A stretch of DNA of 5,771 nt from Nitrospirae bacterium RBG_13_39_12 (GCA_001805125.1 MHEF01000030.1:1-5771); one strand, 5' to 3'; shown: positions 1 through 5,640, numbered from the stretch's first letter. The notes: generated by a model from the letters alone, not told the origin. Numbers and translations: made by a program.

Positions 1-169
1 CTTTTTCCCGGCAATCCGGGATTGATATAAACTATTGAGAATTATACCCTGTTTCATATTTGCAGAATTCATTTTACGCTACCCTTTTTCCCGGCAATCC
101 GGGATTGATATAAACTATTGAGAATTATACCCTGTTTCATATTTGCAGAATTCATTTTACGCTACCCTT
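1..169. repeat. Perfect 83-bp tandem direct repeat (two copies plus 3 bp)
   Basis: Bases 1-83 recur without mismatch at 84-166, and the identity runs three bases further (167-169) before it breaks. Each unit carries the 14-bp hairpin sequence CCCGGCAATCCGGG next to a run of five T. The right-hand copy overlaps the last two codons and the stop codon of the HEPN gene (stop at 157-159), so the duplicated segment began inside the gene end. On the minus strand each unit contains an ATG (at 155 and at 72). The frame from 155 runs 28 codons and ends in a TGA that overlaps the ATG of the next unit; the frame from 72 stays open to the window edge. There are no variable spacers, so this is not a CRISPR array. 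More copies may lie to the left of the window. Confidence 0.95.
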
Positions 170-537
170 GCTCGATTTATCTTATCGAATCTTTCGAAAA
201 ATTGTACCGCTTTAAAGCATGCAAGCCCACAATTTTTCTTATCATAAGGGAATTTAGGAGAAAGCAATTCATAATCTGCATCATTTCTATTATTCCTCAG
301 GTTACTCAAAGCATCTGCCAATTTTCTTGCTTCTTGAATACCGCTATTCAAAAGATATTGATGAGCTTTTTCATGACCGGCAGCGTCTTTGGGTAGTTTT
401 ATGTTTGCATTTGCCAGAAAGCTTTTGACTTGATTAAAAACAGCATAGTATGCCCTGCTTATCGATGTCCTTCTATCTGCCTCGTCTTCAGAATTTAGAA
501 GCCTTTTTGCAACTTCCAAGAAGTCTTTCGCTTCCAT
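157..537 (-). CDS. Small HEPN-domain protein (UPF0332-like), putative toxin or nuclease-related
   Basis: This 126-residue all-helical protein looks like a stand-alone HEPN domain. The first helix region carries SISRAYYAVF (residues 25-34), a hallmark of the UPF0332/HEPN group. A second conserved block, LRNNRNDADYEL (80-91), sits where HEPN ribonucleases carry the R-x4-6-H motif. Here no histidine follows R81 at the expected spacing; the ADY variant typical of this subgroup is present instead, so RNase activity cannot be assumed. HEPN proteins often act as toxins or defence RNases, or as partners of a second small protein. The ATG abuts the TAG of the upstream gene with no gap and no Shine-Dalgarno sequence is visible, so translation is probably coupled to that gene. 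It is the last gene of a three-gene cassette and its final codons lie inside an 83-bp tandem repeat. Family assignment is fairly secure; function is inferred. Confidence 0.8.
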   Translation of the reverse strand: MEAKDFLEVAKRLLNSEDEADRRTSISRAYYAVFNQVKSFLANANIKLPKDAAGHEKAHQYLLNSGIQEARKLADALSNLRNNRNDADYELLSPKFPYDKKNCGLACFKAVQFFERFDKINRARVA

Positions 538-1071
538 CTATACTAAGTTATAGTTATATATAAAAAACTTCCGCTTTTCAGTTTCTATTTCTTTATCAAT
601 TCTCTCCGTGAAATAATCTTCATATACAAGAACATTTTCAATGCTATCTGCGACGGTCAGTATAAATGATATATGCTGATAATTTGGTATTTCAGGATCT
701 TCACTCAAATAAATATGGATACCCCGAATGTTTTTAAAATTTTCCATAAAAAGGCTGTGGTACTTACAACATTCGTTGTAAATATTATTTTTTAAGCAAA
801 AGGCCAAGATATCTTCTGTAAACAACAAGGAGCAATTTTCCCTCAAAGAATCTGTAAAAGCAGTATGATGGGTTGAAATAGCTGGTGATCTTTGCAGTAC
901 TTTATCCTCATATTTTCCCCAGTTAGCCGCAAGTTTTAAAATCTCAGCTTCATCTATGGTATTTGTAGTTTCGTTTTCTGTTGCCTGGCGACCTTGCAAG
1001 CTTTTAAAGATAAATAAAAAAATTGCATTTTTTGTTCTTATACTGTCTATTTTTGTAGGGGTTGTTTGCAT
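538..1071 (-). CDS. Uncharacterised 177-aa protein, probable partner of the HEPN protein
   Basis: I do not recognise a named family. The N-terminal part (about residues 1-65) is polar and low in hydrophobic pattern, the middle (75-112) is probably helical and cysteine-containing (C80, C92, C101, C102), and the C-terminal part (115-160) alternates strand and helix: IHIYLSEDPEIPNYQHISF followed by an acidic helix. The strand-DPE-strand-helix pattern resembles small acidic proteins that I recall being encoded just upstream of HEPN genes, but this is memory and untested. The start is well supported: GGAGGG at 1079-1084 lies 7 nt before the ATG. The upstream gene ends only 3 bp away, and the TAG stop is directly followed by the HEPN ATG. 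The tight packing suggests a stoichiometric partner, such as an antitoxin or complex subunit, but no catalytic motif supports a specific role. Confidence 0.75.
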   Translation of the reverse strand: MQTTPTKIDSIRTKNAIFLFIFKSLQGRQATENETTNTIDEAEILKLAANWGKYEDKVLQRSPAISTHHTAFTDSLRENCSLLFTEDILAFCLKNNIYNECCKYHSLFMENFKNIRGIHIYLSEDPEIPNYQHISFILTVADSIENVLVYEDYFTERIDKEIETEKRKFFIYNYNLV

Positions 1072-1074
1072 TGT

Positions 1075-1722
1075 TTATCCCTCCGGAAATGTGTCAATAA
1101 CAATTTTCGAAAAATGATTATAATGTATTTTCCAATTATCGAGAAAAGAGATAATCTCATCCATGTTTGTTGAATCAAGGTGATAATTGGCAGTGATTCC
1201 AATTATAGGTTGTAAGGGTTCATTCGGACGCGAAATTGAGCCTGTATCCATATTTATTGTACATTTAATATTTTTTAGCTGATAAATAAACTTCAAGCCT
1301 ACAGTCGGTAAATGATCGCCGTAACTATTCCAGATGCCGTCTTTAAGAAATTTATCAGGTAAAAAAGATAAAGTAAATTCTTTATCTTTACAATAATAAT
1401 GAGCTTTAAAATTCAGACCAACCGCAGTATATTGCACATGCGGCAAAGTTTTAATGTATTTGATAGCTATTTCTGGAATAGGTGATTCAAAAGGAATTCG
1501 TTCCTTTTGAATATCGATAAATTGTAATTTTTCGAACTCTGCCACTATCGATAAACCTTCAATATACGATACTTGTGATAGTGGAGGCGTGCAGATAACG
1601 TTATTAGGTTTGAATGAAGGGTCTATTATCCCATTATTTTTTAAGAAATCTGGATTCAAGATGCTTGGATTATGAGCTTGAGCCAGAACTACAATAGAAA
1701 AATTATCTAAATTAAAGTTCAT
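1075..1722 (-). CDS. Uncharacterised 215-aa protein, first gene of the HEPN cassette
   Basis: This is a soluble protein with no signal peptide or membrane segment and a mostly beta pattern. Distinctive blocks are HNPSILNPDFLKNNGI (17-32), CTPPLSQVSYIEGLSIVAE (44-62), and PIPEIAIKYIKTLPHVQYTAVGLNF (starting at P81). The first blocks look like a conserved family signature that I associate with sporadically distributed hypothetical proteins, possibly distant from the TIGR04255 group; I cannot name it with certainty. The C-terminus (186-215) holds an amphipathic helix, then a strand. No nuclease, kinase or DNA-binding motif is evident. No clear Shine-Dalgarno sequence precedes the ATG, but a promoter and a palindrome lie just upstream, making this the leading gene of its own transcript. 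The following gene starts 3 bp after its TAA and takes its ribosome binding site from the last codons here. Confidence 0.78.
   Translation of the reverse strand: MNFNLDNFSIVVLAQAHNPSILNPDFLKNNGIIDPSFKPNNVICTPPLSQVSYIEGLSIVAEFEKLQFIDIQKERIPFESPIPEIAIKYIKTLPHVQYTAVGLNFKAHYYCKDKEFTLSFLPDKFLKDGIWNSYGDHLPTVGLKFIYQLKNIKCTINMDTGSISRPNEPLQPIIGITANYHLDSTNMDEIISFLDNWKIHYNHFSKIVIDTFPEG
1079..1084 (-). promoter_or_regulatory. Ribosome binding site of the 177-aa gene
   Basis: The minus strand reads GGAGGG here, 7 nt before the ATG at 1069-1071. It lies inside the last codons of the upstream gene and fixes the start of the 177-aa protein. It is the only clear Shine-Dalgarno sequence in the three-gene cassette. 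Confidence 0.8.
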
Positions 1723-1724
1723 AT

Positions 1725-1739
1725 CTATAACAATTATAG
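1725..1739. promoter_or_regulatory. Perfect palindrome CTATAA-N3-TTATAG, possible operator
   Basis: A 15-bp perfect inverted repeat with 6-bp arms and a 3-bp centre sits 2 bp upstream of the start codon of the 215-aa gene. On the minus strand it contains a TATAAT hexamer (1733-1738), so a bound protein would cover either an alternative -10 box or the transcription start region. Such placement fits autoregulation by a cassette product, but AT-rich palindromes of this size can arise by chance. Confidence 0.35.
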
Positions 1740-1767
1740 CAAAATTTGATTTCGTAAAAAGTGCGTA

Positions 1768-1797
1768 AGTATAAGTAAATATTGAAACTTAAGTCAA
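1768..1797 (-). promoter_or_regulatory. Sigma-70-type promoter of the HEPN cassette
   Basis: The minus strand carries TTGACT (1792-1797) and TATACT (1768-1773) separated by 18 bp, each one or two changes from consensus. Transcription would start near 1761, giving a leader of about 40 nt. It lies in the 80-bp gap after the preceding gene, so the cassette can be expressed independently of it. Confidence 0.55.
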
Positions 1798-1802
1798 GAT
1801 AG

Positions 1803-2846
1803 TCATCTATATACTCTGTCCTTGACCTTTTTTGTCCCGGAAAACTCTATTCTGTAATTCTCGAGGAGAGATTCATCTGCCGGGCTAATCTGTATCTTAG
1901 AACTTATGTCTCTACCATAAACGCTAACCCCTACCATGGAAAGATTCTTGGCATCAGAATATCTTGCGCAAATGGAGGCTGCGGTCTTCAGGGCTTCGTC
2001 GGTGATTTCTCCTGTTATAATGGTTATCGGGCTTCCGTATCCCTCGACATTCAACAGACAATCCTCTTTCTTGTGCAGAGACAGTATTTGTTCATTTTCA
2101 GCCTCGTTTCTACCAACAATAATCTTACATGAAGGAGAGAACCTAAAGTGCCTGCCTATTCTCAAAAGGCTAATATCTCTGATAGACAGAATGGTGGTAT
2201 AAGTTAAGAGGTCTTTAAGTCTACACGCATAATTAGGTTCTGTTAGAAGACACCCACCTGCAGGTGTAGGGTAGCCTGTAATTCCAAGTTCTCTAGCCAG
2301 GGCTATTTGTGGTCTTCTTGAGCGTCCACTGAAACCATAAAGCATGTCCCTGTTAATAATACCTTGTGTCTCAGGGAAAGTAATTTTCAAAAGTTTAGCA
2401 CTTAGTGGTCTCAACACAAGGTCTTTAAGTCCTGCTTCTCTATCAATGAGATAGAATGTATTTTTTTTCTGGCTCATGGGTCTCTGGCCCAGCACCTCGC
2501 CTGTTACTATGAAATCTGCTTTTACCATATCCATAAACAATTTTGCCTCTTTGAGCATAAGGATTCTGCAGTCTATGCAAGGGTTCATATTTCGTCCATA
2601 ACCGAACCTGGGATTTCTTACTATTTCTATAAATTTATCCGAGAGGTTGCAGAGTTTGACTTCAAATTCAAAGTTTTCCGCAACGGAAAAAGTGCTGTTA
2701 GAGCATAGAGATACATCATTCAAGTTGCAGTTGAAAGGAGTAAGGAATTTTATTGCTTTTACTTCTATCCCTTGTTTGAGTGCTGTAATTGCAGAAAGAA
2801 TACTGTCAAGACCATCTGAAAACAGCGCTACTGCTCTACGAGTCAT
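1803..2846 (-). CDS. PP-loop ATPase with C-terminal NFACT-R_2-like region, probable tRNA sulfurtransferase (ThiI/MnmA-like)
   Basis: The protein joins an N-terminal PP-loop ATP-pyrophosphatase domain to a C-terminal RNA-binding-type region. The PP-loop SDGLDS lies at residues 10-15 and would bind ATP to adenylate a uridine before sulfur insertion. A CIDC pair (90-93) and the conserved PAGGCLLTEP block (195-204, C199) offer cysteines for sulfur carriage or an iron-sulfur cluster. Residues 227-254 (IGRHFRF, then IIVGRNEAENEQ) match the NFACT-R_2 style seen in such proteins. Expected role: tRNA 2- or 4-thiouridylation in the cytoplasm; the exact position modified is unknown. The open frame extends 34 codons further upstream (to 2948), but that part lies inside the heptose kinase gene and does not resemble the family. 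I chose the ATG at 2846, which gives 347 residues, 8 residues before the core strand leading into the PP-loop, and an 11-bp overlap with the kinase gene. No strong Shine-Dalgarno sequence is visible, so coupling is likely. Confidence 0.82.
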   Translation of the reverse strand: MTRRAVALFSDGLDSILSAITALKQGIEVKAIKFLTPFNCNLNDVSLCSNSTFSVAENFEFEVKLCNLSDKFIEIVRNPRFGYGRNMNPCIDCRILMLKEAKLFMDMVKADFIVTGEVLGQRPMSQKKNTFYLIDREAGLKDLVLRPLSAKLLKITFPETQGIINRDMLYGFSGRSRRPQIALARELGITGYPTPAGGCLLTEPNYACRLKDLLTYTTILSIRDISLLRIGRHFRFSPSCKIIVGRNEAENEQILSLHKKEDCLLNVEGYGSPITIITGEITDEALKTAASICARYSDAKNLSMVGVSVYGRDISSKIQISPADESLLENYRIEFSGTKKVKDRVYR

Positions 2847-3852
2847 AGATTTTGGGCATTTTATTATTGAATAACGGGGAACAAGAGCGGAAGGTTTTAA
2901 AAGACTCGATAAGTTTTTCTTGTGTTGCCACTGCTGTGCCAACCTCACCGACGACTATGCCTGCTGAATGATTTGCGATGACCGCTGCCTCCTCCATAGT
3001 TGCCCCTGCTGCATATGCAATAGTAAAGGTTGCTATCACTGTGTCTCCTGCTCCGGTAACATCGTATACATTTCTTGCAACAGTAGGAATGTGTGTAACT
3101 TTTTTTCTTTTAAATAGACTGATGCCGTGTTCCCCACGGGTAATCAATACAGCTGTGCATGATAATTTTTTTAGAAGTGACTCACCTGCATTTATAAGTG
3201 ATTTCTCGTCTTTAATCTCTATGCCTGATGCTATAGATGCCTCCATGACGTTGGGCGTGATAAGAGAGACATTTTTATAATAGTGAAAGTGACCTACTTT
3301 TGGGTCAACAGAGACGAAGATATTTTTTTGCCGCGAATATTTGACTATATCTCTAACCAGTTCAGAAGATACAACACCCTTCTTATAATCAGATATAATC
3401 ACTGCGTCATGGCTTTGTAAATTATTTAGAATATATCCCCTGAGTTCTCTCAGGGCTTTTCCGTCGATCTTGTCTATGACTTCTTTATCAAACCTGACCA
3501 CCTGTTGATTATGAGCTATTACTCTTGTCTTAACCGTTGTGGGCCGCCGGCTTAAAAATACACACCCGCATTGTATCCCTTTTTTTTCAAGCATCTCCAT
3601 CAGTATTTCTCCGGCCCTGTCGTTGCCGGCTAAACCAACTATTGTTGCATGGCCTCCGAGCGATAATATATTGTTAGCTACATTTGAAGCGCCGCCGAGA
3701 AGAAACTCCTCGTCTGTAACCTCTACAACAGGCACAGGCGCTTCCGGAGATATTCTCTTAACTTTTCCCCATATATAGCGGTCAAGTATCAAATCTCCGA
3801 TTACAAGTATCTTTTTCTTTTTAAACTCGCTAAGGATTTTTCTATAAGTCAT
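2836..3852 (-). CDS. D-glycero-beta-D-manno-heptose-7-phosphate kinase (single-domain HldA/RfaE1 type)
   Basis: A PfkB/ribokinase-family sugar kinase of 338 residues. It phosphorylates heptose 7-phosphate at C1 to the 1,7-bisphosphate in the ADP-heptose pathway that supplies the inner core of lipopolysaccharide; it acts in the cytoplasm. Family signatures: GDLILDRYIWG (19-29) with RISPEAPVPVV (33-43), GGASNVANN (53-61), SDYKKG (154-159), DPK (183-185), TPN..E (199-204), TRGEHGISLF (238-247) and DVTGAGD (264-270), whose last aspartate is the expected catalytic base. E. coli HldE is about 477 residues because it also carries an adenylyltransferase domain; that half is absent here, so a separate HldC/RfaE2 gene should exist elsewhere. 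The ATG gives the normal N-terminus, though no good Shine-Dalgarno sequence precedes it. The 3' end overlaps the PP-loop gene by 11 bp, suggesting an operon. Confidence 0.93.
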   Translation of the reverse strand: MTYRKILSEFKKKKILVIGDLILDRYIWGKVKRISPEAPVPVVEVTDEEFLLGGASNVANNILSLGGHATIVGLAGNDRAGEILMEMLEKKGIQCGCVFLSRRPTTVKTRVIAHNQQVVRFDKEVIDKIDGKALRELRGYILNNLQSHDAVIISDYKKGVVSSELVRDIVKYSRQKNIFVSVDPKVGHFHYYKNVSLITPNVMEASIASGIEIKDEKSLINAGESLLKKLSCTAVLITRGEHGISLFKRKKVTHIPTVARNVYDVTGAGDTVIATFTIAYAAGATMEEAAVIANHSAGIVVGEVGTAVATQEKLIESFKTFRSCSPLFNNKMPKIYDS

Positions 3853-3867
3853 GATATTTGTAAATAG

Positions 3868-3944
3868 TTAACCCAAAAAGTGCAATTCACGGTAGGCATA
3901 TGTGCCTACCAGCTTTAAAAATCTAACTGCATTTTTCGGGTTAA
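3868..3944. repeat. Nested inverted-repeat element (77 bp) upstream of the heptose kinase gene
   Basis: The outer arms, 3868-3884 and 3928-3944, are inverted copies with 15 of 17 positions matching. Inside lies a perfect 8-bp-stem hairpin, GGTAGGCA-TATG-TGCCTACC, at 3891-3910. The outer arms extend a few bases more with mismatches (to 3864 and 3948). It could be a small non-autonomous mobile element or a folded leader of the kinase mRNA. No target-site duplication is evident and no second copy is present in this window. Confidence 0.7.
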
Positions 3945-4011
3945 TGATAAAGTGTTAAGAAATGCTAAAAACATCAGTAAAGTTTAACAGAAAAGGGAGT
4001 GAAAAACAATA

Positions 4012-4043
4012 AAGAAGGGCGGCTCATTCGAGCCGCCCTTCTT
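4012..4043 (-). terminator. Rho-independent terminator of the porin gene
   Basis: A 14-bp perfect stem (4012-4025 with 4030-4043) closes a 4-nt loop, with a GC-rich core GGGCGGCTC. On the minus strand it is followed by a T-rich tract (CTTTATTGTTTTTC). It lies 29 bp after the porin stop codon and separates the porin unit from the kinase unit. Confidence 0.9.
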
Positions 4044-4072
4044 ATCAAAGCTAACAAATAGCCTTCTGAGTT

Positions 4073-5482
4073 TTAGAAGGTTAGAGAAAGTCCGTGTACT
4101 GCCTGGGTAACAGTTTTCTTGTCAATACCAAAATAGTCTTCATAATATTTCCCAGGCCAGAAAGCTCCGGCTTCTACGAAATAGTTGAGGTTTTTGGCAA
4201 TCTTGTATGTGCCTTTGAAATCAACTTCTGTTCCAGCATTTTTTGAACCGAACTCATTCTTTGTTGCCCTGATGATAAAGCCATCAAGGGATAAGCTAAG
4301 TTCTTTTACCGGATTTACATCGATGCCGAGGTTGTAATAGATAGTATTGGCAATACCTGTGTTCCTGGTATTTCCACCTAAAGTTGTGGTTACTACGGAA
4401 TTTTGGGATGTTGTTGATATTGTGCGCTCATAAATCTGTGTATAGTGCACAAATCTTGCGAGAGGACCTGTTTGATCAGGGCCCTGAAGTGTCTGAAATT
4501 CCTTAATTTTGTTATCACTGTAATCATCATCACCGCTACCCATTGCAAAGGAACCCCTCAGGTTAATAGGGTCAATCATGTATCCCAATTTTGCAAATAC
4601 TCCCCAGCCGCTGAACTTTGCATCAGTGCCGGAAAAGCCAACATCTTTTGCTTTTCCAAACTGGAAGTCAACTTCTGCAGCATAGGTTAATCCTGAAATA
4701 TCGCCGTTTGCATGCAGACCAACGTTCTGGAAATTAAGTGAATCGCAATTGGGAGGTGACACCTCAGAAGGTAAATTTCCGTCGCTGTGTGCTAATAAAT
4801 AGTTTGCACCAATGGTGTTCTTTTTGTCGAGCATATATGTTACTACAGCTATGTAACCATCGACGTCATCAGAGTGGACATTATAGTATCCCTCATTCAA
4901 TTTTGTTGTTCCAACCGCTATATGCAGTTCCTTTGTCGGGTCTACCCATAACAGGATCGCATCATTTCCAAATCTCTCATTGTTAAGGAACTGTTTTTCA
5001 CCGAGAGTTATCAGCATGTGACCTGCCTTAATCCCTGAAGGAGCGCCCAAAAGACCTGAGCCTGTATATTGTACCCATAACTGACGGAAAAACAGATCTG
5101 ATGCAGGTTTCGTATCATATGTACCCCAGATGTACAGGCCTGTGTTAGGGTTACCGCTTCCGCCTGCAGTTGTTTCGAGTTCCATAAAGCCCTGGACATT
5201 ATCCCCAATCATTGCATTAACCGTTAGGTATGCGTTTGTTGTGTAAAGAGCCTGGGAATCTGAGGACTCAGGCAAATTGAAAGAATAGTTATAGGGAGCA
5301 GAAGCTGCATAATATGAGACATTGTCAAAATACCAGCCCCTTACTAGGATCTTACCGCCAAGGGTAATCTTGGCCGGACCTACTGCTGATACTGGCTCAC
5401 CTGTTTCATGGATGGCAAAGGCAGTAGCAGTAAAACATAGTATAAAAATCACGCTTAAAACTAATGCCAGATATTTTCTCAC
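4073..5482 (-). CDS. Outer-membrane beta-barrel porin-like protein
   Basis: A 469-residue precursor begins with a classical Sec signal peptide: MRKY, a hydrophobic core to about residue 19, then the AFA cleavage motif at 21-23. The mature part is rich in alternating polar/hydrophobic strands with aromatic girdle residues, glycine and asparagine turns, and no long hydrophobic helix. It ends HGLSLTF; a terminal phenylalanine is the usual signal for BAM-mediated outer-membrane insertion. Length and pattern fit a 14- to 18-strand porin of the alginate-export/phosphate-porin style, but I cannot name the family or the substrate. It contains only two cysteines outside the signal peptide at most, and no haem motif, so I see no sign of an electron conduit. 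The start codon is GTG, fixed by a strong Shine-Dalgarno sequence 7 nt away and by the signal peptide. It is transcribed alone from a near-consensus promoter into a strong terminator, consistent with abundant expression. Confidence 0.85.
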   Translation of the reverse strand: MRKYLALVLSVIFILCFTATAFAIHETGEPVSAVGPAKITLGGKILVRGWYFDNVSYYAASAPYNYSFNLPESSDSQALYTTNAYLTVNAMIGDNVQGFMELETTAGGSGNPNTGLYIWGTYDTKPASDLFFRQLWVQYTGSGLLGAPSGIKAGHMLITLGEKQFLNNERFGNDAILLWVDPTKELHIAVGTTKLNEGYYNVHSDDVDGYIAVVTYMLDKKNTIGANYLLAHSDGNLPSEVSPPNCDSLNFQNVGLHANGDISGLTYAAEVDFQFGKAKDVGFSGTDAKFSGWGVFAKLGYMIDPINLRGSFAMGSGDDDYSDNKIKEFQTLQGPDQTGPLARFVHYTQIYERTISTTSQNSVVTTTLGGNTRNTGIANTIYYNLGIDVNPVKELSLSLDGFIIRATKNEFGSKNAGTEVDFKGTYKIAKNLNYFVEAGAFWPGKYYEDYFGIDKKTVTQAVHGLSLTF

Positions 5483-5489
5483 TTACTAT

Positions 5490-5496
5490 CCCTCCT
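5490..5496 (-). promoter_or_regulatory. Ribosome binding site of the porin gene
   Basis: The minus strand reads AGGAGGG, 7 nt before the GTG at 5480-5482. It decides the non-ATG start, because no in-frame ATG would preserve the signal peptide. Confidence 0.9.
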
Positions 5497-5509
5497 TTTT
5501 TGAATGTTT

Positions 5510-5545
5510 AGTGTTTGGGTTTTTGATATAAAAAATCCAGACACT
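5510..5545. repeat. Long imperfect hairpin in the porin leader
   Basis: Bases 5510-5524 pair with 5531-5545 around a 6-nt loop. As plus-strand RNA the 15-bp stem is unbroken with two wobble pairs; as the minus-strand porin leader it has two A-C mismatches. It ends 14 nt upstream of the porin Shine-Dalgarno sequence and could affect mRNA stability or ribosome access. Confidence 0.5.
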
Positions 5546-5546
5546 C

Positions 5547-5618
5547 TTAACTCATCCGCCAATGGCGGTTTTTACAACTTTTTATTCCCCACTTCTTACG
5601 TCTTAAATTCTTTTGCAT
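5547..5618 (-). CDS. Possible 23-codon leader ORF in the porin leader
   Basis: An ATG at 5618 opens a 23-codon frame ending in TAA at 5547-5549. The peptide is strongly basic (it begins MQKNLRRKKWGIK) and has no recognised family. The sequence GGGAGGTGATG around the start matches the 16S tail very well, but the GGAGG core is only 2 nt from the ATG, which is too close for efficient initiation. It lies between the porin promoter and the porin gene. It could be a leader peptide, or the purine-rich stretch may simply be a ribosome-binding or stabilising site. Real coding status is doubtful. Confidence 0.2.
   Translation of the reverse strand: MQKNLRRKKWGIKSCKNRHWRMS
5556..5568. repeat. Hairpin CCGCC-AAT-GGCGG in the porin leader
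   Basis: A perfect 5-bp GC stem with a 3-nt loop. On the plus strand it is followed by TTTTTA and so resembles a weak intrinsic terminator facing right, although no plus-strand gene precedes it. In the porin transcript it is a leader hairpin preceded by AAAAA. Confidence 0.5.
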
Positions 5619-5640
5619 CACCTCCCTCTCAAAAGGTCTC

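Noticed and set aside
7..20. Hairpin CCCGG-CAAT-CCGGG as terminator of the HEPN cassette
   Set aside because: The T-run lies on the wrong side for minus-strand transcription (the minus strand has AAAAA after the stem), and on the plus strand no T-tract follows it. The second copy is at 90-103.
1..169. CRISPR array
   Set aside because: The 83-bp copies adjoin directly with no spacers, and the repeat is too long and overlaps a gene end.
118..396. Plus-strand open frame of 92 codons
   Set aside because: It is antisense to the HEPN gene, whose protein has recognisable family motifs, and it crosses the tandem repeat; no ribosome binding site or family pattern.
2847..2948. N-terminal extension of 34 codons for the PP-loop protein
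   Set aside because: It lies fully within the heptose kinase gene in another frame and adds a tail unlike the family; the ATG at 2846 places the PP-loop at the usual distance from the start.
1936..3778. Several plus-strand open frames (1936-2202, 2647-2874, 2978-3280, 3539-3778)
   Set aside because: All are shadows opposite the well-supported PP-loop and kinase genes, with no recognisable protein features.
3853..4010. Sigma-70 promoter for the heptose kinase operon
   Set aside because: Several weak hexamer pairs exist, for example TTGCAC with TACAAA at 17 bp, but the -10 would lie almost on the start codon; none is convincing.
4062..4080. Inverted repeat CCTTCT/AGAAGG around the porin stop codon as a second terminator
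   Set aside because: The stem is only 6 bp with a 7-nt loop, overlaps the stop codon, and has no T-tract; the strong terminator lies just beyond.
4445..5531. Open frames opposite or within the porin gene (4445-4690, 4738-4986, 5011-5208, 5322-5531)
   Set aside because: They are shadows of the porin frame, which has a signal peptide, strong ribosome binding site and C-terminal phenylalanine.
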